From contig NZ_MSIF01000001.1 in NCBI RefSeq assembly GCF_001921215.1, positions 682,001-746,000 of the forward strand: 64,000 nt of DNA. Direction: 5' to 3'. Below are positions 48,430 to 57,922 of the stretch, piece after piece. The number at the start of each line of letters is the position of its first letter. Position 1 is the stretch's first letter. The notes below the pieces were generated by a model. That model saw only the letters and a list, made by a program, of their open reading frames with translations, was not told the origin of the DNA and did no database searches. The stretch is from Actinophytocola xinjiangensis. GTDB taxonomy: Bacteria > Actinomycetota > Actinomycetes > Mycobacteriales > Pseudonocardiaceae. Made by a program: the position numbers and the translations under genes.

Positions 48430-50475
48430 ATGACGAGTCAGATTCGTGCTGTGCCAACGGTTTCCGGTCTGTCGTCGGTGCCAGGTGTGTCCGACGGCAC
48501 GGTCGTGCGGGTCGCCGGGTACCACCAGCCGGGCGACGGCGGTGGCATGCTCGTGCGCTGGGACGCGCGCTCCGCCGCCCCGGTCAACGGCGGCACCGTC
48601 CTACCCGGACAGAAGCGGGGCCGCTGGCTCCAGCTGCACGAGGGCGTGGTCGACCTCCGCACGTTCGGCCTGTTCGACGCGACGCGGCCAGCCGACGACG
48701 CGCTCGCCGCGCTGGTGAACGACCCGGCCGTACACCGTGTCGAGGGACACACGGACCTGTTGTTCCAGCGGCGGCACACGTTCACCCGTTCCGGGCTGGA
48801 GCTGGACTTCGGCGGCCACACCGTTCGCACCGACGGTATCGAGCGCAACACCCACGACAACCCGTTCGGCGCGGTGATGTTCTTCCGGGGCACGGTCACC
48901 GACAGCACGGTGACGCACACGCTCACCGCCGTGCTGCCCGACCAGGACGACGTGTTCGAGGTCGGCGACTCGGCGCGGTTCGCCGTCGGCCAGTGGTGGA
49001 CCGCCGTGGTGAACACCCTCGCCGGCGGTGACGAACGGGAGCTGCAGAAGCTCGTCCAGGTCACCCAGGTCGTGGACGCCACCCGCATCCGGGTGAACTA
49101 CCGCATCGGCTGGGAACTGGGCGTGGGACGCACCATCACCTGGACGCGGGTCGAGCCGGTCGAGCGGGTGCACGTGCGGAACATGGTCTTCGTCGGCGCC
49201 CCGCCCTACGACGGCCCACCGAACGGCGAACTGCCCGACGACCGCGAGTACACCGGATCGCACCCGGTCGCCTACGAGTACGCGGTCCGCTGCGACGTCT
49301 CGGACGTCCACGCCACCCGAACCTGGTGGCCGGTGGTGATGCGCCGCTGGTGCACGTTCTTCCGCACCGAACGCAGCTCGCTGACCAACCCGCCGACCGT
49401 GTTCTACGGCGGCGCCGGCTACCTCACCCAACAGATCTACTGCCTGTACGGGCGCGTCGCCGACTGCCACACCGCCAACGCCCGCCACCTCAACGACTGG
49501 ACCGCGTCGGCCTACGGCATCGTCGAGAACTGCCACGGCGACGGCGACGACGCCGGCGGCAACCCGTTCACCACACACGGCCAGTACGAGCACGACCTGG
49601 TGTTCGTCGGCAACTCCGGGCTGATGGACATCGCGAACTCCGGGGCGCAGTGGGGGATCAGCGCCAAGCGGATCACGGTCAAACGGCACGTCTGCTCGTG
49701 GTTCGTGGCCAACACCAGGATCACCGACCTGACGCTGGAGGACGTGCACGTCGTGCCGAGGTCGACCTTCGACCCCGGCGGCACGCTGACCGTCAACGCC
49801 GACGGCGTCCAACTGCGGGGCTGCTCGGCCAGCACGTTCGCCGTGGCGCAGCGCTCCAACCGCTCCGCCCGGCCCAACGTGATCGCCGACTGCGCCTTCG
49901 ACCTGCCACCCGACCAGGTACTCGTCCAGACCCCGGTCACCAACACCGTCCACTTCGTCCGGTGCCGCTTCGGCAACGCCACCGGTGCCGTGCTGCGTGG
50001 CCCGGGCGCCGTGCACTTCACCGACACCGTGGTCGACGGCGGCGAGGGCGCCGCGCCGATGCTCGTCGGCTCGGCCGAGGTCGTGGTGTCCGGCGGCCGG
50101 TTCACCAACACCGGCCTCAAGCTCACCGCCGTGCGTGACCAGCGCCTGGTCGTCGGCGGCGGCGCGGTCCTCGACGGCACCAACACCGACCGCGCGCTGC
50201 TCTCGCGCGCCGAGGGCGCCGGCACGATCGTCTGGCAGCTCGGCGACTACCGCAGCACCGCCGCCGACGGCACCGCGCACGTCGCGATCACCAGTGGCGC
50301 CAACCGGTACAGCGCCCTCGGCGCCGACTTCACCGGCGGCGCGCTGAGGTTCGCCGACGCGGCCTTCGCCGACGGCTCCCACCTGCTGCACACCCACTGC
50401 ACCGAACAGAACGTCACGCGGTCCGTTCCCCCCGACGGCCCCCGTGTGCACACCACCCCGAACCTGACCTTCTGA
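48430..50475 (+). CDS. Beta-helix protein 1, tailspike/pectate-lyase-like, no signal peptide
   Basis: A 681-residue protein. An N-terminal cap-like domain (GYHQPGDGGGMLVRW, GRWLQLHEGVVDLRTFGLFD) of the kind found before pectate-lyase-3 and phage tailspike helices is followed by repeated short beta-rung sequences to the C-terminus. A central block (GGAGYLTQQIYCLYG, ARHLNDWTASAYG, THGQYEHDL, ANSGAQWG) is almost identical in the next gene. Polysaccharide lyase or hydrolase activity is inferred from fold type and neighbours, not from recognised catalytic residues. No signal peptide is visible, and an in-frame TGA 18 bases upstream of the ATG rules out an N-terminal extension. GAGG precedes the start. 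Confidence 0.75.
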   Translation: MTSQIRAVPTVSGLSSVPGVSDGTVVRVAGYHQPGDGGGMLVRWDARSAAPVNGGTVLPGQKRGRWLQLHEGVVDLRTFGLFDATRPADDALAALVNDPAVHRVEGHTDLLFQRRHTFTRSGLELDFGGHTVRTDGIERNTHDNPFGAVMFFRGTVTDSTVTHTLTAVLPDQDDVFEVGDSARFAVGQWWTAVVNTLAGGDERELQKLVQVTQVVDATRIRVNYRIGWELGVGRTITWTRVEPVERVHVRNMVFVGAPPYDGPPNGELPDDREYTGSHPVAYEYAVRCDVSDVHATRTWWPVVMRRWCTFFRTERSSLTNPPTVFYGGAGYLTQQIYCLYGRVADCHTANARHLNDWTASAYGIVENCHGDGDDAGGNPFTTHGQYEHDLVFVGNSGLMDIANSGAQWGISAKRITVKRHVCSWFVANTRITDLTLEDVHVVPRSTFDPGGTLTVNADGVQLRGCSASTFAVAQRSNRSARPNVIADCAFDLPPDQVLVQTPVTNTVHFVRCRFGNATGAVLRGPGAVHFTDTVVDGGEGAAPMLVGSAEVVVSGGRFTNTGLKLTAVRDQRLVVGGGAVLDGTNTDRALLSRAEGAGTIVWQLGDYRSTAADGTAHVAITSGANRYSALGADFTGGALRFADAAFADGSHLLHTHCTEQNVTRSVPPDGPRVHTTPNLTF

Positions 50476-50487
50476 GGAGACCCCGCG

Positions 50488-52596
50488 ATGAACCCCTCTC
50501 GTCGTGCATTACTCGTGGCCGGTGGCACCGGCGGCATCGCCCTGCTCACCCCCGCCGTGGCCAGCGCCGCCGGCCGGGGCGAGGCCAGAAATGTCCAGGG
50601 CGTCGACACGGTCGCCGATCTCCTTGCCCTGGACGGGAACAAGACCCCGGACGGCACTCTGGTCCAGGTCGCCGGGTACCACCGGCCCGGTGACGGCGGC
50701 GGCATGCTGGTCCGCTGGGCGGCGGGCGACACCGCGACACCCAACGGCGGCACCGTGATCGGCACGGGAGGCAGGGGCCGCTGGCGTCAGCTGCACGACG
50801 GCACCGGCGACTTCCGCACCTTCGGCCTGTTCGACGCGAAGCAGCCGGCCGACGACGCGCTCGACGCACTGGTGAACAACCCCGCCATCGGCCGGATCGA
50901 GGCACATACCGACCTGCTGTTCACCCGCCGCCACACCATCGGCCGGTCCGATGTGGAGCTGGACTTCGGCGGCAACACCGTCCGCACCGACGGCATCGAG
51001 GAGAACTCGCACGACAACCCGTTCGGCGCGGTGCTCTTCTTCCGGGGCACGGTCACCGACACGGTCGTCACCGCGACCCTGTCCGCCGACCTGCCGGAAC
51101 TGTCCGACGTGTTCGAGGTGCCCGACTCGGCGGCGTTCGCCGTCGACCAGTGGTGGGCGGCCGAGGTGAACAAGACCACCGGCGCGTGGGAGCGCGAGCT
51201 GCAGAAGCTGGTGCAGGTCACCCAGATCGTCGACGGCACCCACATCCGGGTGAACTACCTCAACGGCTGGCCGCTCAAGGCCGGCCGCACGATCACCTGG
51301 ACGCGGGTCGAGCCGGTTCAGCGGGCGCACGTGCGGAACATGGTGTTCGTCGGCACCGGCACCGACCAGTACAGCGGCGCGCACCCGGTGGCCTACGAGT
51401 ACGCCACCTGGTGCGACGTGTCCGGGATCGACGCCACCGGCACGTTCTGGCCGGTCGTCATGCGCCGCTGGTGCACCCACTTCCAAACGCGGAGCTGCTC
51501 GCTGACCAACCCGAAGTCGGTCACCTACGGCGGCGCCGGCTACCTCACCCAACAGATCTACTGCCTCTACGGGCACGTCGCCGACTGCCACACCTCCAAC
51601 GCCCGCCACCTCAACGACTGGACCGCGTCGGCCTACGGGCTGGTCGAGAACTGCCACGGCGACGGCGACGACCAGGGCCCGTTCGTCACCCACGGCCAGT
51701 ACGAGCACGACCTCGTCTACGTCGGCAACTCCGGGCTGATGACCTTCGCGAACTCCGGCGCGGCCTGGGGTTCGGCCGCGAAGCGGATCACCGTCAAGCG
51801 GCACGTGTGCTCGTGGTTCGTCGCCAGGGTCAAGGTCACCGACCTGACGCTGGAGGACGTGCGGGTCATCCGCAAGGCCGGCCTGGACGGGTCAGGGATG
51901 ATCTGGATCAACGCCGACGGCGCCCAGCTGCGGGGCTGCTCGGCCGACAACCAGCTGATCATCTCCCAGGCGTCCGCACTGTCCGCGCGGCCCACCGTCA
52001 TCGAGGGCTGCGACTTCACCATCGCCGACGGCACCGAGATCGTCCAGGCGTCGGTCACCAGGCCGGTGCACCTGGTCCGCACGGTCCTGTCGAACCTGAA
52101 CGGCAACGCGTTCAACGGGACCGGTGAGCTGCACCTGACCGGCAGCACCCTCACCGGCCGGGACGGCGGCGCGCCGGTCACGGTCGCGGCCTCCACGGTC
52201 ACCGTCGACGGCGCCACCCTGACCGGCACCGGCCTGCGGCTGAGCGGCAAGGCCGACCAGCGCCTGCACGTCGGCGGCGGGTCGGTCCTGCGCGGCACCA
52301 ACAGCGCCAAGGCGTTCCTGTCCCGCGCCGACGCGGCCGGCACCGTCCGCTGGGAACTGCGCGACTACCGCAGCGTCGCCGCCGACGCCGACACCGCGCA
52401 CGTGGAGATCACCGCCGGCGCCAACGCCTACTCCTCGGTCGGCGCGCAGCTGTCCGGCGGGAAGCTCACCCTCGCCGGTGGCGCGTTCGGCGACGGGTCG
52501 TACCTGCAGCACACGGCGTGCGTCGAGGAGGGCGTCGCCCGCGACGTGCCGGCCGACGGGCCACGCGTCCAGACCTCGGGGAACCTCCTTGTCTGA
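50488..52596 (+). CDS. Beta-helix protein 2, secreted paralogue with a Tat-like signal
   Basis: A 702-residue paralogue of the preceding protein, similar over the whole length; the match is closest across the central block and the N-terminal GYHRPGDGGGMLVRW domain. Unlike its partner it starts with a twin-arginine-like signal (NPSRRALLVAGGTGGIALLT, cleavage near ASA). Tat export would suit a folded, cofactor- or metal-containing enzyme. GAGGAG precedes the ATG, 12 bases after the previous stop. The likely role is extracellular attack on a polysaccharide whose fragments enter by the ABC system downstream; a binding role is also possible. Confidence 0.78.
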   Translation: MNPSRRALLVAGGTGGIALLTPAVASAAGRGEARNVQGVDTVADLLALDGNKTPDGTLVQVAGYHRPGDGGGMLVRWAAGDTATPNGGTVIGTGGRGRWRQLHDGTGDFRTFGLFDAKQPADDALDALVNNPAIGRIEAHTDLLFTRRHTIGRSDVELDFGGNTVRTDGIEENSHDNPFGAVLFFRGTVTDTVVTATLSADLPELSDVFEVPDSAAFAVDQWWAAEVNKTTGAWERELQKLVQVTQIVDGTHIRVNYLNGWPLKAGRTITWTRVEPVQRAHVRNMVFVGTGTDQYSGAHPVAYEYATWCDVSGIDATGTFWPVVMRRWCTHFQTRSCSLTNPKSVTYGGAGYLTQQIYCLYGHVADCHTSNARHLNDWTASAYGLVENCHGDGDDQGPFVTHGQYEHDLVYVGNSGLMTFANSGAAWGSAAKRITVKRHVCSWFVARVKVTDLTLEDVRVIRKAGLDGSGMIWINADGAQLRGCSADNQLIISQASALSARPTVIEGCDFTIADGTEIVQASVTRPVHLVRTVLSNLNGNAFNGTGELHLTGSTLTGRDGGAPVTVAASTVTVDGATLTGTGLRLSGKADQRLHVGGGSVLRGTNSAKAFLSRADAAGTVRWELRDYRSVAADADTAHVEITAGANAYSSVGAQLSGGKLTLAGGAFGDGSYLQHTACVEEGVARDVPADGPRVQTSGNLLV

Positions 52597-53848
52597 GCGT
52601 CGAACCGTCACGCTGGCGCTGGTCGGCGCCGGGAACCGGGGCCAGACCTACGCCTCGTGGATCGCCCGGCACGCCGACCGGGCGCGGCTGGTCGCGGTCG
52701 CCGAACCGGACCCGGCGCGCCGCGCGGCCGTCGCGGCGCACCACCCGGGGGTGACCGGGTTCGGTGCGTGGCAGGACCTGCTCGCGGCCGGCGTCGACGT
52801 GGACGCCGTGATCATCGCGACCCAGGACGCCGAGCACGCCGCCCCGGCGATCGCGTTCGCCCGCGCCGGCCGGGACCTGCTGCTGGAGAAGCCGATCGCG
52901 CCGACCGAGCGGGAGTGCCGGGAGGTGGTGGCCGCGGTGACCGAGGCCGGGGTGCGCCTGGCGGTGTGCCACGTCCTGCGCTACACCCCGTACACCGAGC
53001 TGCTGGTGGACGTGCTGCGCTCCGGGGTGGTCGGCGAGATCATGAGCGTCGAGCACCTCGAACCGGTCGGCTGGTGGCACGCCGCCCACTCCTACGTGCG
53101 CGGCCCGTGGCGCAGCGAGACGCTGGCCAGCCCCATGCTGCTCGCCAAGTCCTGCCACGACCTGGACTGGCTCTCGTACGTGACCGGACGCCGGGTGGCC
53201 AGGGTCGCGAGCTTCGGCGACCTCGGCCACTTCCGGCCGGACAAACGCCCGGAGCGGGCGGCCGACCGGTGCCTGGACTGCGTGCTCGAACCGGACTGCC
53301 CGTACTCCGCGCCGAAGCTGTACTTCCCGGTACTGCGGGAGCGCGGCGCGGTGTGGCCGGTGTCGGCGATCACCGACGCCACCGACGAGGCCGGGCTCAC
53401 CGAGGCGCTGCGCACCGGCCCGTACGGCCGGTGCGTGTACGCCTGCGACAACGACGTAGTCGACCACCAGGTGCTGGCCATCGAGTTCGACGGCGGCGCG
53501 ACCGGCACGTTCACCATGACCGCGTTCACCGAGCAGACCCACCGCCAGACCAGGATCTTCGGCAGCCACGGCCGGATCGTCGGCGACGGCGAACGACTGT
53601 CGGTCCTGGACTTCCGCACCGGGCGGACCGTCGTCCACGAGACCGGCCCCACCGGCGACGCCAACGCCGGCGACGGGCACGGCGGCGGTGACGACGGCGT
53701 GATGGCCGCGTTCGTCGGGTCCGTCGCCACCGGCGACGAGGAGTTCCGCCGCTCCGGGCCCGCCGACTCGCTCGCCGCCCACCTCGCCGTGTTCGCCGCC
53801 GAACACGCCCGACACACGGGCACGGTCGTCGCCGTGCCCACGCCATGA
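52589..53848 (+). CDS. Gfo/Idh/MocA-family oxidoreductase
   Basis: A 419-residue NAD(P)-dependent sugar dehydrogenase: LVGAGNRGQTYASW Rossmann motif, LLLEKPIAPTEREC with the catalytic Lys, and SCHDLDWLSYVTG in the substrate domain. A Cys-rich insert (DRCLDCVLEPDCPYSA) could bind a metal. A TTG start overlapping the stop of the second beta-helix gene is inferred because no ATG or GTG fits; GGGGAA lies upstream. It likely oxidises the imported sugar or sugar acid. Confidence 0.85.
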   Translation: MSERRTVTLALVGAGNRGQTYASWIARHADRARLVAVAEPDPARRAAVAAHHPGVTGFGAWQDLLAAGVDVDAVIIATQDAEHAAPAIAFARAGRDLLLEKPIAPTERECREVVAAVTEAGVRLAVCHVLRYTPYTELLVDVLRSGVVGEIMSVEHLEPVGWWHAAHSYVRGPWRSETLASPMLLAKSCHDLDWLSYVTGRRVARVASFGDLGHFRPDKRPERAADRCLDCVLEPDCPYSAPKLYFPVLRERGAVWPVSAITDATDEAGLTEALRTGPYGRCVYACDNDVVDHQVLAIEFDGGATGTFTMTAFTEQTHRQTRIFGSHGRIVGDGERLSVLDFRTGRTVVHETGPTGDANAGDGHGGGDDGVMAAFVGSVATGDEEFRRSGPADSLAAHLAVFAAEHARHTGTVVAVPTP

Positions 53849-53877
53849 CTTCCGCCCCGAATCCGAGAGGAAAGACC

Positions 53878-55101
53878 ATGAAGCTCCGCGCGATCGCGGC
53901 CGCCGTGGTGGCCGCACTCGCCGCCACCACCTCGGCCTGTGGCTCGGCCGAGGACACCCCGCAGGACGTCACGATGTGGGTGTACCCGGTCGTGCCGGAC
54001 GAGGCGCAGCACCGCGCCTTCTGGGACGAGCAGATCGAGGCCTTCACGAAGGACCACGCGAACATCGACGTGAAGGTCGAGATCTACCCGTGGGCCAAGC
54101 GGGAGGAGTCGCTGACCACCGCCATCGCCGGGAACAAGGCGCCCGACCTGGTCTACCTGATCCCCGACCAGATCCCCAAGTTCGCCAAGCTGGTGCAGCC
54201 GGTCGACCAGTACCTGCCCGACGAGGTGAAGGGCGACTACCGGGACAACGTCCGGGAGTCGGTCACCATGGACGGCAAGCTGATGGGCGCGCCGATCCTG
54301 ATGGGCGCCAACCCGTTGATGTGCAACAAGAAGGTCCTCGACGCCGCCGGCGTGTCCGCCCCGGCGACGTGGGACGACCTGCTGGAGATCGCCCCGACGC
54401 TCAAGGCCAAGGGCTTCGACGTCACCAACTACTACGCCGACCCGTCCGCGACGCTCAACCAGTCGTTCTACCCGCTGCTGTGGGAGGCCGGCGGTGACGT
54501 GTTCGACGAGGACGGCGGCAAGGTCGCGTTCGACGGCGACGCGGGGGTCAGGGCGCTGACGTTCCTCAAGACCCTGGTCGACGAGGGGTACACCGAGAAG
54601 GAGCTGATCACCGGCATCCCGGCGTTCGAGCAGACCCGCCTGGCGCAGGGCAAGGTCGCCTGCACCTGGCAGCAACTGCCGGCGGACGTGGAGTCGTTCT
54701 GGGGCGCGGACGCCATCACCATCCACCCGCCGCTCAAGGACGAGGAGCAGGTCGGCTACGGCTCGATCGGCGCACTGTCGATGATGAAGCAGTCCGGTGC
54801 CAAGGACGCCGCGGGGGAGTGGCTCGCGTTCGTGAGCAGCCCCGAGGTCACCAAGGCCTACGACCTGGCCGGCAACTACTTCTCGCCCTACCAGTCGACC
54901 GGCGCGCTCTACACCGACGGCCCGCAGGCCGAGGTCGAGAAGACGCTCGACCAGATGGTCGGTGCCCCGCTGCACGACAAGGCCCGTGACGTGATGGGTC
55001 TGCTCGCGCCGGAGATCCAGGCCGCGCTGATCGGGCAGAAGAGCCCCGAGCAGGCCCTGGCGGACGCCGCCGAGGCGGCGAACGGCCTGATCGGCCAGTG
55101 A
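53878..55101 (+). CDS. ABC transporter sugar-binding lipoprotein
   Basis: A 407-residue extracellular solute-binding protein (family 1). The signal MKLRAIAAAVVAALAATTSAC ends in a lipobox, with lipidation at the Cys followed by GSAED. The ATG at 53878 is chosen over one 33 bases upstream because GAGAGGAAAG lies right before it. Carbohydrate specificity is implied by the family and by the MalF/MalG-type permeases that follow. A hairpin directly after the gene probably keeps its mRNA in excess over the permease part. Confidence 0.92.
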   Translation: MKLRAIAAAVVAALAATTSACGSAEDTPQDVTMWVYPVVPDEAQHRAFWDEQIEAFTKDHANIDVKVEIYPWAKREESLTTAIAGNKAPDLVYLIPDQIPKFAKLVQPVDQYLPDEVKGDYRDNVRESVTMDGKLMGAPILMGANPLMCNKKVLDAAGVSAPATWDDLLEIAPTLKAKGFDVTNYYADPSATLNQSFYPLLWEAGGDVFDEDGGKVAFDGDAGVRALTFLKTLVDEGYTEKELITGIPAFEQTRLAQGKVACTWQQLPADVESFWGADAITIHPPLKDEEQVGYGSIGALSMMKQSGAKDAAGEWLAFVSSPEVTKAYDLAGNYFSPYQSTGALYTDGPQAEVEKTLDQMVGAPLHDKARDVMGLLAPEIQAALIGQKSPEQALADAAEAANGLIGQ

Positions 55102-55107
55102 CGCCGG

Positions 55108-55135
55108 CGGCCGGGCCGGCCAGCCGGCCCGGCCG
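55108..55135 (+). terminator. Intergenic hairpin between binding protein and permease genes
   Basis: GGCCGGGCCGGC (55109-55120) pairs with GCCGGCCCGGCC (55123-55134), extended one pair at the base, with a very tight loop. Such stems after binding-protein genes act as partial terminators or 3' stabilisers, giving more binding protein than permease. Confidence 0.6.
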
Positions 55136-55163
55136 TCACCCAACCCACCCGTGAGGATCACCG

Positions 55164-56069
55164 ATGACGGTCACCGCACCAGCGCCACCGCGGCCCCGCT
55201 CCGGGCAACCGCCCCGACCCAGGAAGAGGTACCTGCGACCGGAGGCACTGCTGGGCCTCGGGTTCGTGCTGCCGGTCTTCCTGCTGTTCCTGGTGTTCCG
55301 GTTCGGCCCGGCCATCGTCGGTGTCCTGCTCAGCTTCTTCGAGTACACCCTCGGGGACAGCCCCCGGTTCACCGGGTTCGACAACTTCGTCCGGATGTTC
55401 GACGACCCGCTGTTCTGGCAGGCGCTGAAGGTGACCGTCATCTTCACCGTGCTCTACCTGCCGCTGTCGATCGCCACGTCGCTGGGGCTCGCGCTGCTGG
55501 TGCGGCGCTCGTTCCGGGGGTCGAAGCTGTTCCGGTCGGTGTTCTTCCTGCCGGTGATCACCAGCCTGGTGCTGGCGGCGACCATCTTCACCTGGCTGTT
55601 CTCCTCCTCCGGGCCGCTGGGCAAGCTGATCGGCGACTCGTGGCTCGCCTCGACCACGCTGGTGATCCCGGCGCTGGTCATCGTGTCGGTGTGGTCGCGT
55701 TTCGGCTACGGGATGCTGATCATCCTGGCCCGGTTGCAGGACGTGCCGCGTGAGCTGGAGGAGGCGGCGCTGGTCGACGGCGCCGGGCCGTGGGCGCGGT
55801 TCCGGCACGTGGTCCTGCCGCAGCTGCGCCCGGCGCTGTTCTTCCTCGCGGTGATCGAGACGACCACGTCCTTCCAGGTGTTCGACCTGGTCTACGTGAT
55901 GACCGGCGGCGGCCCGGCGCGGTCGAGCTACACGCTGGTCATGGCCCTCTACGACCAGGGCTTCCAGTACTTCGACCTCGGTTACGCCTCCGCGCTGGGC
56001 GTGGCCCTGTTCGTGCTGACGCTGTTCGTCGCGCTGATCCAGCGTGTGCTGATGGGGAGGTCGAAGTGA
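55164..56069 (+). CDS. Sugar ABC transporter permease, MalF type
   Basis: A 301-residue permease with six predicted helices and the EAA loop near residues 195-215 (ELEEAALVDGAGPWARFRHV). It pairs with the next permease and the lipoprotein upstream. No ATPase gene is in the operon; in actinomycetes such importers often share the MsiK ATPase encoded elsewhere. Confidence 0.93.
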   Translation: MTVTAPAPPRPRSGQPPRPRKRYLRPEALLGLGFVLPVFLLFLVFRFGPAIVGVLLSFFEYTLGDSPRFTGFDNFVRMFDDPLFWQALKVTVIFTVLYLPLSIATSLGLALLVRRSFRGSKLFRSVFFLPVITSLVLAATIFTWLFSSSGPLGKLIGDSWLASTTLVIPALVIVSVWSRFGYGMLIILARLQDVPRELEEAALVDGAGPWARFRHVVLPQLRPALFFLAVIETTTSFQVFDLVYVMTGGGPARSSYTLVMALYDQGFQYFDLGYASALGVALFVLTLFVALIQRVLMGRSK

Positions 56070-56896
56070 CCAACGCCCTGCGACCACGACTCGGCGGGAA
56101 GATCCTGCGTGGCGTGTTCCTCGCCGTCGCCTCGGTGATCACGATCTTCCCGTTCTACGCGATGATCGTGCTGAGCCTCAAACCGGTGGCGGCGGTGGAG
56201 TTCCCGCGCAGCCTGGTGCCGTGGCCGATCGACACCTCCTCCTACGACCGGGTGCTCGGCGGCGGCGACATTCCCCTGTGGACACTGAACACGCTGATCT
56301 ACTCGGTGGTCAGCGTGGTGCTGGTGCTGCTGCTCTCGTCGCTGGCCGGGTACGCGTTCGCCAAGAAACGCTTCCCCGGCAAGGAGACGATGTTCTGGTC
56401 GTTCCTCGCCATGGTGATGGTGCCCTACCACGTCACGCTGATCCCACTGTTCGTACTGATCGCCGAGGCCGGTGGCGTGGACACCTACTGGGGCCTGATC
56501 GTGCCCACCCTGGCCAACGCGCAGGCGGTGTTCCTGATGCGCCAGTTCATCGGCACGCTGCCCGACGAGCTGTTCGAGGCGGCCAAGATCGACGGCGCGT
56601 CGGAGTGGCGGATCTTCGCCACGATCGTGCTGCCGCTGTGCAAACCGATCCTGGCGACGCTGGGCCTGTTCGTGTTCCTGTGGCACTGGAACGACTTCCT
56701 GTGGCCGCTGCTGGTCGGCAAGAGCACCGACATGCGGACCCTCACCGTGGGGATCGCGGCGTTGCAGGAGGAGAACGTGCCGCTGAACGTGGTGCTGGCC
56801 GGCGCCACGATCGCCTTCGTGCCGATCTTCGCCGCCTACCTGGTCGGCCAGCGCTACCTCACCGAGGGCGTGACCATGTCCGGAATCAAGGGATGA
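56066..56896 (+). CDS. Sugar ABC transporter permease, MalG type
   Basis: A 276-residue permease with six helices and an EAA loop (ELFEAAKIDGASEWRIFATI, about residues 172-191). The GTG start overlaps the stop of the first permease and follows GGGGAGG. It forms the membrane pore of the importer with the MalF-type subunit. Confidence 0.93.
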   Translation: MTNALRPRLGGKILRGVFLAVASVITIFPFYAMIVLSLKPVAAVEFPRSLVPWPIDTSSYDRVLGGGDIPLWTLNTLIYSVVSVVLVLLLSSLAGYAFAKKRFPGKETMFWSFLAMVMVPYHVTLIPLFVLIAEAGGVDTYWGLIVPTLANAQAVFLMRQFIGTLPDELFEAAKIDGASEWRIFATIVLPLCKPILATLGLFVFLWHWNDFLWPLLVGKSTDMRTLTVGIAALQEENVPLNVVLAGATIAFVPIFAAYLVGQRYLTEGVTMSGIKG

Positions 56897-57921
56897 GGAT
56901 GTTCGACTCCGAAACCGCGCTGGAAGACGCGCTCACGACCCCGTCGGCCGCCCTGGCCGAATCGCTGGCCACCGGCTCCGGGGACCTGGTGGTGCTCGGC
57001 GCCGGCGGCAAGATGGGTCCGACGCTGGCCCGGCTGGCCCGCCGGGGCCTGGACGCCGCCGGCCGAGGCGACGACACGGTCTGGGCGGTTTCCCGCTGGT
57101 CGGACCCGGCGGCCGCGACATCGCTTTCGTCCCACGGCGTCCGCACGGTGGCCTTCGACCTGCTGGGCGACCCGGACCTGTCGGCACTGCCCGACGGCGC
57201 CGACGTGGTGTTCATGGTGGGCGCCAAGTTCGGCACCACCGGCGCGCCGCACCTGGCGTGGGCGGTCAACGCGGCGCTCCCGGCGCGGGTGGCGCAGCGC
57301 TACCGGGACGCGCGGATCGCGTCGTTCTCCACCGGCAACGTGTACCCGCTGGTCGACCTGGCGTCGGGCGGCAGTGTGGAGACCGACCCGGTCGGCCCGG
57401 TGGGGGAGTACGCGATGAGCTGCCTCGGCCGGGAGCGGGTGTTCGAGCACGCCGCCGCGCAGGGCGTCGCGGTGAGCGTCCTGCGGCTCAACTACGCGGT
57501 CGACCTGCGGTACGGGGTGCTGGCCGACATCGGCCAGACCGTGCTCGCCGGCGAACCGGTGGACGTGACGACCGGCCACGTGAACGTGGTGTGGCAGCGT
57601 TACGCCAACGAGGTCGCGCTGCGGTCGCTGGCGCACGCCACCGCGCCCGACCCGTTCGTGCTCAACCTGACCGGCCCGGAGACCGCGTCGGTGCGCCGGA
57701 TCGCCGCCGTGTTCGCCGACCGGTTCGGCACCGACGTCACGTTCACCGGCTCCGAGGCGCCGACCGCGCTGCTCAACGACGCCACGCGCTGCCACCGCCT
57801 GTTCGGCTACCCGGACGTGCCGCTCGGGGTGCTGATCGACCGGCAGGCGGACTGGCTGGCCCGTGGCCTGCCGCTGGCCGGCAAGCCGACGAAGTTCGCC
57901 GTTCGGGACGGGAGGTTCTGA
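56893..57921 (+). CDS. NAD-dependent epimerase/dehydratase-like protein, atypical active site
   Basis: A 342-residue extended-SDR-like protein: VLGAGGKMGPTLARLARRG nucleotide motif, VVFMVGAKFG, SFSTGNVYPL. The place of the catalytic YxxxK reads EYAMSCLGRE, with Cys instead of Lys, so normal SDR chemistry is doubtful. Starts with the ATG overlapping the permease stop (ATGA); an ATG six bases later is possible. It may act as a reductase or binding protein for a sugar-acid intermediate in this pathway. Confidence 0.78.
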   Translation: MRMFDSETALEDALTTPSAALAESLATGSGDLVVLGAGGKMGPTLARLARRGLDAAGRGDDTVWAVSRWSDPAAATSLSSHGVRTVAFDLLGDPDLSALPDGADVVFMVGAKFGTTGAPHLAWAVNAALPARVAQRYRDARIASFSTGNVYPLVDLASGGSVETDPVGPVGEYAMSCLGRERVFEHAAAQGVAVSVLRLNYAVDLRYGVLADIGQTVLAGEPVDVTTGHVNVVWQRYANEVALRSLAHATAPDPFVLNLTGPETASVRRIAAVFADRFGTDVTFTGSEAPTALLNDATRCHRLFGYPDVPLGVLIDRQADWLARGLPLAGKPTKFAVRDGRF

Positions 57922-57922
57922 C

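Noticed and set aside
48430-52596. Prophage remnant, because of the tailspike-like beta-helix proteins
   Set aside because: No other phage gene, integrase or attachment site is near, and the genes sit in a sugar-catabolic operon with matching base composition.
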